In this document: positions 25,222 through 37,832 of the stretch, one piece after another | How positions within the stretch are numbered: position 1 is the first letter of the stretch | Layout: every line of letters starts with the position of its first letter | DNA from: Lepiota brunneoincarnata | Taxonomy: Eukaryota; Basidiomycota; Agaricomycetes; Agaricales; Agaricaceae | Assembly: GCA_023014365.1 (NCBI GenBank) | Contig: JAEBUN010000013.1 | Span: forward strand, 930,001 to 994,000 | Direction: 5' to 3' | Length of the DNA stretch: 64,000 nt | Position numbers and translations under genes: made by a program | The notes under the pieces: generated by a model | Database searches by the model: none | What the model was told of the DNA's origin: nothing | The model's input: the letters and a program-made list of their open reading frames with translations, nothing else

Positions 25222-26181
25222 GTCATGGGTGCACACGGCCTTCCCATGCGCAAATGCAAAGCAAAAAGATGTAAAATGGGGAAACCAGCGCGAGGAGAAG
25301 GCGAGTAAATAATTAAGTGCAAAACCTAAATTAGAATCACGAACCGGAAACACGGACACACGGAAACACGAAGTAGGGCCTGGTGGGTGGGGGTAGTTGG
25401 GTTGGATGGAGAGCCCTCTCTGAAAGGAATGAATGGCCTGCGAGAAACCGGAAATGGGCGGCTTTTTAGTTTCATTTGTGTGGATATGTGTCGGTTGGGG
25501 ATCACCCGGTCCTTTCCCTCCCTCCCTTCCCTCTCTCCTCCCTCTCCTATCGCGCTTGGAAACTTGGTGATGCTCCCCCTTCCTCCGCTCTGTACTGCGG
25601 GCTTCCAGCCATGAGGTAGAAACGTGGCCATCGGAGGGAGGGGGTATGTTGTGTTCGAGGTCTAAGGTCTGATACTCTGAGGGCCTCGTGTGATCGGGCG
25701 CATTGTGTACCAGTTGGGGAACAAGGATATTAACAGCAACGAGGGCACGTCAAACGCCACCCTCCTGTACGTTGTTGATTTATTGAGACGGACCGCAGAA
25801 GCAGCGAGCGTGTAACCCTGGAAGTGGAACTCTTGTGAGAACTGAATCAGTGAAACGAAACTCGGAGAAGGAGTATTCGCCCCCCACCTATTGGTTACAT
25901 CAGGCCGCTCTGACGTACGTGGACCTGGAACAATGTGGTGTTGATGACTCGTTGGTGCCTCGAGGTGTATCGATAGGCGCCGCTGGTGTCCTTGTTGTGA
26001 GGTACCGCCTTCGCTTTTGGACTGGCCCAGGCAGCGGCGCTTTCTAGGGCACCCTCAGCGCTGGCGCTTTGGCAGGTTCCCACAAGCATCATCAGGAACC
26101 CGAATGTGTTTGATCCTTGGTCTGATGCCAAACAAAATCATAGGGGTGTAGATAAATCGCCAAGAGTCAAGACAACAATAT
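25222..26181. other. Intergenic region between paralogues A and B
   Basis: Promoter side of gene A and 3' side of gene B. I see no supported gene. A pyrimidine-rich run (about 25505-25550) is the only striking feature. Confidence 0.4.
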
Positions 26182-27479
26182 CTACGAGATAATTTCACGC
26201 AAGGTCGACTGAAGAATGACCTTTGGCTTCAAGATGGCCTCTTGGGCGTCCGAAAATTGCCCATCAGCATTCCTCGACCTCTTTGTACGGAATAATCCCA
26301 AGCTCAGCGAACAAGCAATCACACCCTTCTTCTCTCCTCTCGGATCACCTTCCTCGTCTTCGTACTCGAGGTCCATATACCTAGGATTGTACTTGTAGCC
26401 CGAGTCGAGTGAATAGGTCCGAATGTCGGTCGATGTCACCCCTTCTCCTAGGACCTTTCTGAGCTCCAAACACTTGTCGAGAAGAGGTCCCCAAACGCTG
26501 GTAGAACGCATTCCAGAGATCCTCGTAGTCCTTACTCCTGGTGATATACCCGCATAGTATCGGTAAAGCGGTTAACCCATCAATAACCTCTCGGAAAAGT
26601 CGCTCACGATCAGGCTGGGGAAATTTTATCTGCGGCCATACGCGCAATGGTCCGCCACCGACCTGCGATAGGCTGGTCATCTAGTCAACCATGGTAAACA
26701 TTAATCTTTCAACTTGATTTTATCCTCACTTGTAGCCATGATCCGTTGGTACGCCCCATGCAGGTACTGGTTGAACTCCCGAAAGTCCCCCGCCAACCAC
26801 ACCATAATCACCTTGGAACACCAATCAACGAGGATCGCCTGCCAGCCAATTTGTATGGCGAGTACATCCTCGAGTATCTTGTGCTCGACGATATCGAGGA
26901 AACCCGGTCCCAGAGCCGACAGCACTCGTGATAGGTATTTCTTCCTCGCTTCTGCATGGACAGTGGCTCTTCTGTTCCAATTGAATCGTGTCTGCGACGA
27001 CGGAAGCGAGTTGAAAGGTCTCTTCGTTTATAATTTCCATCGCTCGGACGATTTCAGCCTGAGATAGGGTATCGGCTGTTGAGAGGAATCGTTGGGCCAA
27101 GGTCAACTGCTTCATCGTCTCACCCGACATCTTGCGCCTCTGTTCCATCTGAGCGAGCTCCCCCCTAACCTCTTCTATCTCCTTGTCCAACTGTTGACCC
27201 TCATCCACCGCATGTTGATGAGCGTCCTTCGACCTGCTGCAATTCTCCCTCCATTTGCTCGACTTCCGGGTCATGTTCTGGCACGCCTACTTCGAACTCG
27301 CGGTCGAATACTCTGCTCACACGATCTCGAAATCGCTTTGTCCAGTCTCGAGAGATCGGACGCGGGGATAGAAACGGTGCCTCTGTGACCGTTGGTTCGA
27401 GAGGCAGATCTCGATAACGTCTGGAACGGGGAGATTTGAGGAGGTTCAGCACCGTCGTCCGTGGCTGACGTTCTGACAT
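26182..27479 (-). CDS. Coiled-coil protein, tandem family member B, frame broken twice
   Basis: The start MSERQPRTTVLNLLKSP at 27479 opens exon 1 (to 27234). A 43-base intron (27233-27191) joins in phase to exon 2 from 27190, which holds a long coiled coil (LDKEIEEVRGELAQMEQ). The frame then shifts by one base at about 26960-26972, between EQKSH and HAEARKKYLSRV; a 41-base intron (26713-26673) may follow; another one-base shift occurs at about 26500-26508, in TTTGGGGACC. The C-terminus 'ILKPKVILQSTL' pairs with gene A. Both breaks need one base removed. I recognise no known family. It may be a pseudogene or a gene with base-call errors. Confidence 0.5.
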
Positions 27480-27720
27480 TTTGGTTTGAAGCTTAGTAAA
27501 AGGGCGAAGGGTAGGATTCAAAGCTTCAAGCAACCCCAGGAACCCTTTTTTCATGCGTACACAACGTGTCGGGTTTCCTACTGCGGACTAGGCTAAGATA
27601 ATTTGGGTGATCAATATGGACGTAAGCTCCACGAGGGAGCCGCATCATTCAACACCTCGAAATGGAAATCGTCTTCGGCGAAAAATACCATGTGAAGTAA
27701 AGACGAAGTCCGGTAAAAAT

Positions 27721-29169
27721 TCAACGTCTGGAGGTCCTGCCTTTGTATCCATCCGGCGTGTTGACCAACACTACCCTCGGCCTACAAGACGCCTTGGTGT
27801 CCAGACTAGCACCGCGCCCCTTCCCACTAACTCTCAAGCCTATGCCAGTGCTCCCCAGAACAAACCGATGTCGGCCGTCCCCTTCTACTCCCATCCCAAA
27901 CATCTTGCTTTCGTCGTGCATCGTTGAAGAATCGAACTTGTCCCCATATGCCGCAATGTAAGGGTGCAAGTCCGCGGAGATGAAACCCGCCTTCGAGTGG
28001 ATCCTTATCATCTCCGCTTGCTTCATTAAATCCAACATAGCCTGGCCGATTTCCTGCCCTTGACTTTCTTCTCCTCTCCACCCGGCGTATGACAGTATCT
28101 CGATGAATTCGTCTGTCCCTTTCGGCTGCATACTTTCTCACTGCCTCTGTCTCGGTGCCATGGAAATGTTGCGCGAATATAATTTCTCTCCACTTCCCTG
28201 CGACCAGCGGCTCTTCTGCAATTGAGAGTAAGTCTTAGTCACCTTCATATTTGGACACAGCTCACCACAGTTAGTGATATGGTAGTAGAGATGATCCAGA
28301 AAACGGCTAATATCAACGTTTTCCTGGTGCCAGGAGGAGATGAAGGCAACACAATGTCGTGCAAGGTAGATCTGGAGGATTGCTTGCAGGACAAGCCCGT
28401 TGCTACCAACCACACTATCCGATCCCTTGAAAAACCCAGCATATTCTCCGCCGAGGAGTCCCTTTATCCGATCTGCGGTACCGCGCTGGAGCTCCCTCAC
28501 CAGAGAAACACGGGTAGCGTACGAGGCTAGCTGAGAGATCATCTGGTTCAGAGCTTTAACCTCTTGTCTGACCATCTCTCCAGGGATGCTGTCGTGAGTG
28601 GAAATAGCCGCATTTGCGCCCTCCAGCTCCTTGGACCTCATCTGGAAAAGTTCATCCTCGGCCCTCCGAGCGTCGCTTTGCGCCTGTAGAGCCTCCAGCT
28701 CCGCCCTTTTATGCGAATTCTCCTCTATCAACTTTGAGGTATTCCCCTGTACCTCCTCCCGTTGGAGTACTAGGTTTTGCTTCAATTCGTCCAATCTGTT
28801 GACCCTCACCGACTCGCGTTTGTGCCGTTCATTCATCCGTCTGGACACCACCTCTTCTGCCGTCACCATCCGTTCTCGTTCCCTCGGATATTTAGTCCTC
28901 CTCGATCCCAGCATCGAAGACCTGCGTCGGGAGTTGGGAGGAGGGGCATTGGTACTATCGCCCGGTGGCTGTTTGGGATGAGGAGAACGCATTCCACCTT
29001 CACTTTCGACAGGTTCGCAGCTTCTTTGCCCTCGTCTTCCCTTTTTCTCTTCGCCTTTGAAGAATAGTCGTGCGATTTGCTTGATCTGCTCCATGAGTAG
29101 GCGGATGAAGAGTATAACTTGTCTGGTTGCTTGACCCCTCGTCATCACCCTCCCCATGAGGTAAGACAC
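27721..29169 (-). CDS. Coiled-coil protein, tandem family member C, frame broken once
   Basis: Exon 1 (29169-28266) encodes a short hydrophobic start region, a basic Ser/Arg-rich stretch and a long coiled coil (LDELKQNLVLQREE, LEALQAQSDARRAE), then a helical core with 'LARHCVAFISSWHQEN' that matches WIICSWYIEN of gene A. Exon 2 (from 28215) gives 'EEPLVAGKWREII', parallel to 'EEQTVSGRWRALT' of gene A, then needs a one-base shift at about 28128-28150 before 'DEFIEILSYAGW' (gene A: 'MIDAFMNIILAAGW'). It ends with 'GIGLRVSG' and 'RPRVVLVNT'. Alignment of these landmarks in the same order is why I call A, B and C tandem paralogues. The upstream start is provisional; no function known. Confidence 0.55.
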
Positions 29170-29451
29170 GAGGCAAGGGCTTCCATAGATGGTTCCGCCG
29201 AAATTGTTGGACTTGTCTTATACAACTAACATCATTCTTCTTTCCTCTTAATCGGATTGTTTACAGGGGATGTTTGTTCCGATCATTACAGCATTATCCG
29301 CAGTCTACAGCATGCTACTTAAACTTTACAACGTGTTCATGGAGTGCAGCGCAGTACAAAGCAACACTCTACAAAGGCCAACGTTCGTAGAGAGCGTGCC
29401 CGAGTCTCTCATTATTGAAGACTCACGCTTTCTTCGGTTCCGCTCCTTGCA
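29170..29451. promoter_or_regulatory. Divergent promoter region of paralogue C and the Hsp70-like gene
   Basis: The 282 bases lie between two genes transcribed away from each other and must serve both. No clear TATA or known operator is visible. Confidence 0.4.
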
Positions 29452-31924
29452 ATGTCTAGGGTACCGTACTCTGATCCAGAGCGCAAGCTTTTGCTCGCAT
29501 TTGATGTGGGTACCACTTTCAGCGGAATATCATACAGGTATGCGATTACTTGACGTGCCATGCAACTGGAAGAGATATTAAACTCCTCCGTAGTATTCTG
29601 GACCCAGGCAAGGAGCCAGAAATCTCAGGAGTGACCAAGTTGAGCTTCAGGTTCCAAGCACTATGTACGTGACTCTGACAGTGGCCCAAGGTTTCCAGGT
29701 CAGGAAAGAGCGGGAGGGGATGCAAAGATCCCGTCCGTTCTATATTACAGCAAGGACGGCCAAGTCCGCGCTGCTGGTGCCGAGGCGGAACGGGATGGAG
29801 TTGACATCATAGCAGAAGAGGAGGAATGGATTCGAGTAGAATGGTGAAAAACTTCCATGTGTTCGCTGTTGTGTACTCCCACGTAACCTCTGGTCTACAG
29901 GTTCAAGTTGCATTTGCGGCCTAAAACCAAGGATTTTGTAATGGCGGGGAACTATATTCGTCCACTCCCACTCGGAAAGACAGCGGTGGAGGTCCTCTCA
30001 GATTTCTTGAAGTATCTCAACGACTGTGCCAAGAGATATATCGAGGAGGTCCATCCAGGGATTGGTGGCAATCTGTGGAATGGCTCTGAGATCCACTATA
30101 TACTCTCGCATCCCAACGGGTGGGAGGGTCCGCAACAGAACCTAATGAGACAGGCGGCTCAGAAGGCGGGGCTTATCACCCCGCAAGGGCGTAATCAAAT
30201 AACATACATTACTGAAGGCGAAGCGAGTCTCAACAGGTGCATTGAGAAGGGGTTGATGACTGACGCTATTCGGGTAAGCTCACTTGGTCGCCTTTGAGTG
30301 TACCCATGGTCACCAGTACTTCCCTTTACAGAACGGTGATGGCGTTACTATCGTCGACGCCGGTGGAGGAACGCTGGATATCAGCGCCTACGCGTGCAAG
30401 CCTGATGGAAAGAAATTTGAGGAGATTGCGGAATCACAATGTGAGTTGGCCAGTAAATCTCGTCCGGGCAGCCATGATTAAGATCTTGTTCAGGTCACTT
30501 CAAAGGCTCGATCTTCGTCACGCGAGATGCTCAGGAACATCTGGAACGTAAGTTCATTTTGTTGTGATGTTTGGTCCTGGTATCTAATGGTTCCTTTATT
30601 TCCAGAGCTCTTAAAAGGCTCCAAATTCCATCGAGATATTCCGGAAATCACGAAATACTTTGACAAAAGCACGAAATGTTCCTTCCGCAACCCCAATGAC
30701 CCCCACTTCATTCGGTTTGGGTCGATGCGCGACAGAGACCCCAAGCTGAAAATTATGGGAGGCAAGTTGCGTCTTGACGGGTAAGTTTCCGGGATCTTGT
30801 GTTTAGTGGCCGGGATCACCAACCCAACACAGCACGGTTGTTGCCTCGTTTTTTGAGCCCTCTATCAGGTGTATTATCGATAGTGTTCTGGATCAACGCC
30901 GCATTGCCCACAAACCCATTTCCGTAAGTGTCCCCCCCACATGTTGATTCTGCAAGCTCCATTCATGGGGTCTTGTGACCAGAGTGTCTTCCTCGTCGGC
31001 GGATTTGCTGCCAGCGACTATCTGTTCAATCAAGTGAAGGAGGGTCTGGAACCTCATGGCCTGCGTGTGTACAGACCAGACACTCAAGTGTAAGTGGCAC
31101 TATCCAAGTGAACAGATACTTATATCCGACCCCATCACAGGAACAAAGTTGTCGCAGATGGTGCCTGTTTCAGGAGTCCTGGATCAACCCGTTCAAACCC
31201 GTGTCTCGCGCTTTGCGTACGGTGTAAATTGTGCTGTGGTATACAACTCGACAGTCCCAGAGCACCTGAGACGGAGGACACAAAGGCTTTGAGCTATACT
31301 CTGGAGAGACGGCAATTCCAGACTTCCTTCAGCACGATCCTTCAAAGGGTAAGTGGGGTTGCTTACACTTTGGAGAATACTCTCACAGTGAAAAACATCA
31401 ACCAGAACACGCAGGTGGCAGAGACTCAGGAGTTCCGCTCTAGTTATCGGAGAGGAGCCCGAAACCCGTCATTCCTGAATACGATGGAGAAAGAGGTTAT
31501 ATGCTACCGGGGTAACTTTTCGGAAGACAAATACCAGTGGATTGACAACGATCCAAGTCAGTATCATTTACCTCTGGGTCTTCCTCCGAGCTAATATTTG
31601 TCCCTGAAAGCCAACTTTCACGACGTCTGTACCATCAAGGCTAATTTGACTGGCCTTCCAATACCGCTTTGCTTTGGCTCCAAAGGCCTTTACTACGAGA
31701 TTACCATTGATGTGGTGCTTTTGTTTGGTTGTACGGAGCTGAAAGCACAAATTGCATGGATGGAGAACGTACGTCGTCTCACTCCTTGATTGCTTCCAGG
31801 ATTGATGTTTTCCTCGTTTTCTAGGGTGTAGAGAAAAGGTTTGTGAACAGTGTGCGATCACTTCTGTCGACTGATTGAACGAGATAGGGGTCCTGCGGAA
31901 ATTATTTACGATACCGATACCTGA
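29452..31924 (+). CDS. Hsp70-like ATPase-domain protein
   Basis: Actin/Hsp70-superfamily nucleotide-binding protein of the divergent fungal (Hspa12-like) kind, role unknown. Exons: 29452-29537, 29594-29638, 29691-29843, 29901-30273, 30332-30440, 30494-30547, 30606-30780, 30833-30923, 30983-31089, 31141-31348, 31415-31556, 31611-31768, 31825-31838, 31888-31924; phases agree, 583 residues. Phosphate-1 loop 'FDVGTTFSGISY' is at residues ~18-29 and phosphate-2 'VDAGGGTLDISAY' follows at about 225; an adenosine-type 'VFLVGGFAASDYL' comes near 365. In exon 10, about 37 codons (31163-31272) read better one frame over ('LDQPVQTRVSRFAYGV'), entered by one extra base and left by one missing base, so the whole frame survives. 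Exon 13 is only 14 bases. Confidence 0.8.
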
Positions 31925-34355
31925 GTTGGTCCGTTGTGATGTACTTGTATGAATATATCCTCGTGGGTGCATAAGAATCATGTCCAATGTTGCCTGAGGA
32001 TCGTGAGGGTGTAGCCAGCAGTTGCGGCGAATCAGCGGAATCAGTGGAGCACCCGGCGAAGCGATTAGCCTCGAAATGACAAATTAAAAGGACGATGGGA
32101 ACATAGCGACGGAATTTGGACTGGTAAAGGGATTGAAGGCGGTCCAGGCTTAAGATACATGTCTTAGTCTAGTCGAAATCAGTTACTTGCGTCGCGAAGC
32201 ACGGAAATCCAGCGGATAAGTTACTCTAGAGCCGCCCAGGTGAGATCGGAACCATTGTATGATGGGCTGGTGAATCACCATGAGACGCGAAAGCCGAAGG
32301 GGCCCTGGGCACTACAACCTAGGTGTGGCCTTGTTCCATGGAACCCGGAGGAGGGCACGAGAATTCCCATGAGGCGGAGCGAAATGAGGGTGGGCGCGAT
32401 TCGCAAGGAGAGGAAGGTCACCTGGGGAGTTCCTTTCACGGGGCGCATGCCAGGATGATGAGGTAATGGTAGAACTGGAAGGTGAGCGGTCGGTGCGGAG
32501 GGTAATCAGGGTATCATTGGTGTCGATGATCTGTGGGAGGAAGAGTTTGGTCGAACGCTCCCTTACGAAGATAGGCGCCGCAACTGTGACAGCTGAAGCG
32601 CAGTTATTTGCTGTTGGGTTGTGGAAGGGACTGATGACGGAGGACTTTGTTGAGAGATTCATTGTTAGCATTTAGAAATTGGTCATCGTGAGTATTCGGA
32701 AGACGCCAGGTCTTGTCTGTCAATGGTGCACTTGCCCTTGCGCTAGTCTTCCTTGAATTCAGTTTCGGCTGGTTGCAAGAGGTCCGAAAAGTCGCCCGAA
32801 ACACCGTTCTTAGGGGCCGGGAAACTCCGCTGGGCATAAGCTGTCTAGCACCCGGCTCATCAGCGAGAAACCTCTCATCGGTTTCATATATCCAGTCAGT
32901 TACCATCTCCCCCTCAAGAAGACTTATGCGATATTTCTCCCTTCCTTCCTATTTTCAGGTCGTGTCGTATGTTCTTAGAGCGATCCTTTCCAGCAGCTGG
33001 GTACCAATGTATCAGTGATCAATCGGTGCAGATGAGAGTACCTGGCTAAGCTACGGAGTCGCGTTGCGCGCGAAACGACAGCGGACCTGCATGGCTTCCA
33101 TGGGGCCGCAACGTACAAAAATTGGAAGAATGGTTCTGATGCTCGGAGCGGGGCCCGTCGCTGGAATGTTTGGTAGATCGGCTAATGCGAGTACATATGC
33201 CTTGCTCTCCTGTCTTTATCAACTTTAAAGTGCAGACTATGCTGCCCGGGGAGTGGATGGAGTGGTGGCATTTCGATTTGTAGGATAACTCGTGTCGACC
33301 CGTGAGGAGCATGAGCAAGAATGGTAGGTATGACTGGACGACGGGCATATGGTTCCCCTAAGTAGCGTGTTAATACGATTGAGTTACAAATGAACGTTGA
33401 GCATACCATAATCAGATCTGCTGACATATTTTCGCCAAAGACATCTCACCTCCGAGAACCCGGCCAGCGCCTCTCAGGTCATTCAAGATGAACTTGTCCG
33501 CAAGTCCATGTGGATCGCTGTACCCTCCTCTACTAAAGCCCGGTCATTGTCACGACCAAGACCAATCAAGACCGTATCTCCATAGCCGGGCCGTAGTGGG
33601 AGGACGTGCAGGAAGTCGGTGGCATAAAGTCTAGGGAAGTTGTCCACGGCAGGTCCGAAGAACATAGCACGTCGGAAGCGGATGAAGAACTTCGGAAATG
33701 TGGAATGCTGTCAGAGTTCATCGGATTCCGGTTTCAGAGCCCGAGTGTATTTGAACGAGCGACAACAATGTAAACGCCCATCGCCGAGGTACTATCATAG
33801 ATTCTACACAGGTCCCTCAAATTGGTCCTGTCATGTTCCCCAAGCGTTGACTCCCGAATTCGCCGCGGAAAGGTTGTGTAATGTCTTTCTCGTTGACCTA
33901 ACATGCTGAAGTTCAGCCGCCCCTGGCTCCGAACACACGACCGGCGAAATGAAAACCTACTCTGCACTGAGTTCAAGGGCCACCCACAACAGAACCTTTG
34001 ATCTTGCACGTACGGTATCAGGCAATATTGCCGCCATGGCCCCTGAGAACCTGCTCTCCGCAGGAAACAAGTAATATTCAGTAGCGCCTGTGGTGGTTTT
34101 GTCGTACAGCCTCAAGCCTCGAGAGAGGCTTGCAGGAGTTGTAGGAAGTTTCCTTCAGTCCAACAGGGCGCGGCGGTTCATCGTGCATGACATGGTCGAT
34201 ATTATTCAAGGGTGGATGGAGACAGGAGGTCTCGCCAAGGTTCAGAGTGATGTGGTTGTATCACCGTGGGAACGTCAGAATCGCGTCAATGTTGGCAATG
34301 ATATTCAAATCCCACAAATGCGTTCCTTACTCTTCCTTCCGCATAGTCTCTCCCT
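31925..34355. other. Long region without a supported gene
   Basis: Several open frames of 60-120 codons exist on both strands, but none has a recognisable family, a convincing start or in-phase introns. A minus-strand piece at 33483-33665 ('DNFPRLYATDFLHVLPLRPGYGD') looks protein-like and may be a gene remnant. The last ~250 bases are the upstream region of the mitochondrial carrier. Confidence 0.4.
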
Positions 34356-35849
34356 ATGGCACCCAGAAACGCACAAGCGACCATTAATGAGCTGATCGCA
34401 GGAAGTGTTGGCGGCGCAGCACAGGTTTTAGTCGGGCAACCCTTGGACACTATCAAGACCAGAGCACAGATAGCACCAAGTTCGTCCCACATCATACTGC
34501 CCCAACACACTTGTAGTGCTAACGAGAGGCTGTTCCAGAGAGCATGTTTGTGTGTTAGACATTACGTTTATCTCGACTATCTGGTTCATATTGTCCCTAG
34601 AAGGGTCCAATGGACATCCTGATTCAGACTCTGCGCAAGGAAGGATTCTTCGCCTTGTATAAAGGTGCACTTCCACCTGCTTGATCCTACCACGAAGACT
34701 AACTCCAAGGTCTTGTAGGAATGTTGAGCCCGCTTATTGGAATAGCTGGTGTCAATTCTCTGCTGTTCGCAGCTTATGGCGTTTCGAAACGAATCATCTC
34801 ACCATATCCCAATCTTTCCTTGAAGGAGATTGCTGCTGCAGGAGCAATGGCAGGCTGCAGCTAACGCTATACTTGCAAGTCCTGGTGAGTGGCCGAAGGG
34901 TGGTTTGATTCAATGTGATTTGACGCAACAATGTATCCAGTGGAAATGTTCAAAGTCAGAATGCAAGGGCCAATACGGTGCGGCCACAGATAAGAGGCTA
35001 AAGGTCGTGGTCAGTGAAATGTGGAAGGTCTGGGGTTTCCGTAAGGGTATAATGCGTGGCTATTGGGTGACAGTTGCTCGGGAGATTCCCGCCTATGCTG
35101 GGTATGTTAGCCTCACCCTCCTGTTCCCCCTGTTTCATAAACCTGATATGATGGTATGAATAGGTTCTATACAGGTACCTCCTGGACCTCATCGTGATCC
35201 GTCAGACATCATTGATATTTAATCGATGTCAAGCCTTCGAATTCTCAAAACGCAATTTTGCAAAAAAGTACGGGAAAGATTTACCGGTATGGGCGCTGCT
35301 TGCTTCCGGGTCGACGGGTGGCGTGTGTACCTTTTTCCTTCCTGGTGGTTTAGATTAAACACATCCACTCTCTTAGATCGCATACTGGCTATCTTGTTAC
35401 CCTCTCGGTGAGTTCTGTACCCAGAAGTTCATAGCTTGGCCTGAAACGCTGTCTCAGATGTCGTTAAATCTCGTATACAACTCCGCTCGGAACCACCACA
35501 AGGATCTCCCATTCAGTATATTGTCAGAGAGCTGCGGAATGTAATCCTTGAAGCAAGAAGGTCAGTCCTTGGAACGTTTGACCTTTCGGGAATCACCCAA
35601 TGGTAGCATAGCATGGCAGGCTTATTCCGTGGTCTTTCCCCCTCATGTCAGTGACCATGTCCATGTTCGTAGTGAGAGCAACTGATCACCATACCCCGAA
35701 CAGTGCTGAGAAGGTAGCTCGTTCCTAATAGCAAAAATATTACACACTTATACGACTCTACTAGCATCCCTGCGGCTGCGAGTACATTTGCTGCTTTTGA
35801 ACTAACCAGGGGTATGTGGATCAACGGCCTTGTATCTAAACCGAGCTGA
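34356..35849 (+). CDS. Mitochondrial carrier family protein (YMC1-like), two single-base breaks
   Basis: SLC25 inner-membrane carrier, closest in my reading to the yeast Ymc1/Ymc2 carboxylate carriers. Exons: 34356-34479, 34539-34549, 34601-34664, 34719-34884, 34941-35101, 35164-35174, 35234-35322, 35377-35407, 35458-35560, 35612-35646, 35704-35713, 35765-35849, about 295 residues after two corrections. The three signature motifs 'QPLDTIKTR', 'SPVEMFKVRMQ' and 'YPLDVVKSRIQ' open the three ~100-residue repeats. Two exons are each one base too long: near 34851-34858 (before AANAILASP) and 34966-34972 (after MQG). As written the frame stops at TAA 34862. Exons of 10-11 bases occur three times. 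Either base errors or a fresh pseudogene. Confidence 0.8.
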
Positions 35850-36946
35850 TCTCGAAGAAAGAATATCTCATGAAGACCACGGGCGTGTAACGTGGGGACA
35901 GATCGTGCCGGAATAAAAATAGATCCGGTGAGCGGGGCGAGGTCAGCGCCAGGACACCAAATAGTTGAACCATCCAATGATACATGGCTCATATATATAT
36001 ATCATCTATCAGCTTGCACCCCTTCCCCTTGACAACCGATGTTTAAATGGCCAAGGAGTCGCCTTCAAATTTCTGGGGCTATGTCCCACTATCCGCTTTT
36101 GTTCATTCCTTCGACCACATTTGATGATCCTGCCTGCGCTTCTACATGCAACATCTAGCTTCATAGAACAATATTCTCTAGATCTTGCCATACTCATCAT
36201 TGATCGCAGTGATCGGCGGGTCTGAACTACCGTGCCCTTGACTTCAGGTGCACATGGTGCACCTTTAACCTTCAAGCTTTCCTAGGTCGTCATCCCATCA
36301 GATTTTTATTGGCTGAGTGTTCAATGGGGCAGTTGTTTCCGTGTGCCTATTTTCATATCACTTCAAGGTTCTGGTCTACGGACAAAAATAGCAACTACAA
36401 CTGTCGCTTCATTAGATGTTCCGACTATACAATAAACTGCTAAGACATCAAGGCAGGAGAGTCAAGAAACCCATCGCGAGATGGACTGATCGCTTGATTG
36501 TTCGTGTACTCAGGTCAAAAACAAACATGACAGTGCATCAGTGTCTGTCATACCACTTCCCATATTTTCTTCGTCCGCTCGGCCCCCGCCCTGTCAAATG
36601 ACACCCAAGGGCGTATGTTTTCCGCACGCCGATCGTGCTTGATTTTTACCATACCTGGGTGTGACCCCTCGGCGGATTATCTTTTATGACGAAGATTTGA
36701 TCGGTGTATGCGCTTGTGGGTCCATCACGTTTGAGGCGCTAGTACCCGAAGTATTGGGAAGGATAAAAACGGTTGTACACCTTTCCTAATACATCATCAG
36801 CCGGAGTTGGAACTAAGTTACGCGAAACAGTCACGATAAATAACGTTTCATCACAATCAGAAGTACATACAAAGTTACTGCTCCAAATTCACGTCTCTCG
36901 GGATTGTCGTCCAACACTAACATCCTACAAGCACAACTCCCATATG
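35850..36946. other. Intergenic region, nothing supported
   Basis: Convergent 3' flanks of the carrier gene and the DUF6699-like gene. An (AT) tract lies at about 35991-36003. No gene or RNA is supported. Confidence 0.4.
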
Positions 36947-37832
36947 TCACTCTCCTAAACCTTGTCTCTTCAGCCCCCTCCATTGCCACAACTCGACTTC
37001 AACCTCATTTCCATCAGGCATAGGGATCATGCCGCTCTCGGCTAAGGAGATTCTCTGACCTTGAGACAAAGCCAAAGCGGTGATTTCCTTCATCCACTCG
37101 ACCACCTCTTCTTGGACATCCGCAACAGTCACGATATCGCCGCTTCGCGCAGGCAAAATTGTAATATTCCTCCAAGGCGCCGGAGTTAAGATAGTCATCC
37201 TACCCACGGGTGGACTCGTCGCGGAACTCCGGACCTTGAGAAAGGTGAGGTAAAACGGGCCGAGATTTCCTTTGATTAATGAAGTTGGGCCCCATGGATG
37301 ACCGGGGCAATCTGAGATTATAGTTGGGATTGGCTGGATGACGGGACTTCGGGGCTCTCGGTATTGTAAAACATGGTCTATACCCCTATTCATGTATGCA
37401 GGTTTGCGCAAAGAGCAGATGGTTTGGGTATATTTCGCTATTCCCGATGATAACACTGACTCCAGTGCTGTTCCCTCCTGGGAGCCGTTCGGGTGATACG
37501 CGCGGTGTCGCGAGAAATCGTAAGATCGGCATCGTGAATCTGAAAGCGGGGCGCATTGCGTTTGTGTGTGTCGCACGCAGTTTTTTAAAAAATGGACGCT
37601 CACCTTGGAAGAAACGAGTTAAGAGCAGTAAGGTTGGGAGCATGAAGGCTTGGTTATATATGTTTTCACTCACATGGACGCAGGACGTAAAAGGCTCCCG
37701 GCAAGATGGGAAAGGAAAAAGGCCTGGACCTCTAATGTTAGAATCTCCAGACGCCACTTGGACGATGTTGTCGGGTGGTTGGGATTTTAGAAAACGACCT
37801 TTGATCCAATCAAACAGATTGGCCGGCGACAT
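36947..37832 (-). CDS. DUF6699-like protein
   Basis: Two exons (37832-37604 and 37539-36947) join in phase across a GTGAGC...TTTCAG intron and give 273 residues. The N-terminal half is Ser/Pro-rich and low in features. The C-terminal half, from 'GHPWGPTSLIKG' through 'GRMTILTPAPWRNITILPAR' to 'VTVADVQEEVVEWMKE', has the layout of the fungal DUF6699 domain: a short hydrophobic strand, a W-x-I strand and a VTV-x-D-V helix start (family recall). These are expanded, uncharacterised proteins in mushrooms and their relatives. A different frame in exon 2 start is also open (MPILRFLATPRVS), but only the chosen one runs through. Confidence 0.6.

Noticed and set aside
28128..28150. A 16-base GTGAGA...TATGCAG 'intron' that would repair gene C
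   Set aside because: Far below the minimum for spliceosomal splicing; a single extra base explains the same shift.
33483..33665. Minus-strand piece with DNFPRLYATDFLH
   Set aside because: Looks protein-like, but I could not extend it through plausible exons or name a family, so it is noted only as a possible remnant.
37386..37603. Frame break in the DUF6699-like gene
   Set aside because: A normal GTGAGC-CAG intron (37603-37540) joins the two frames in phase, so no break is needed.
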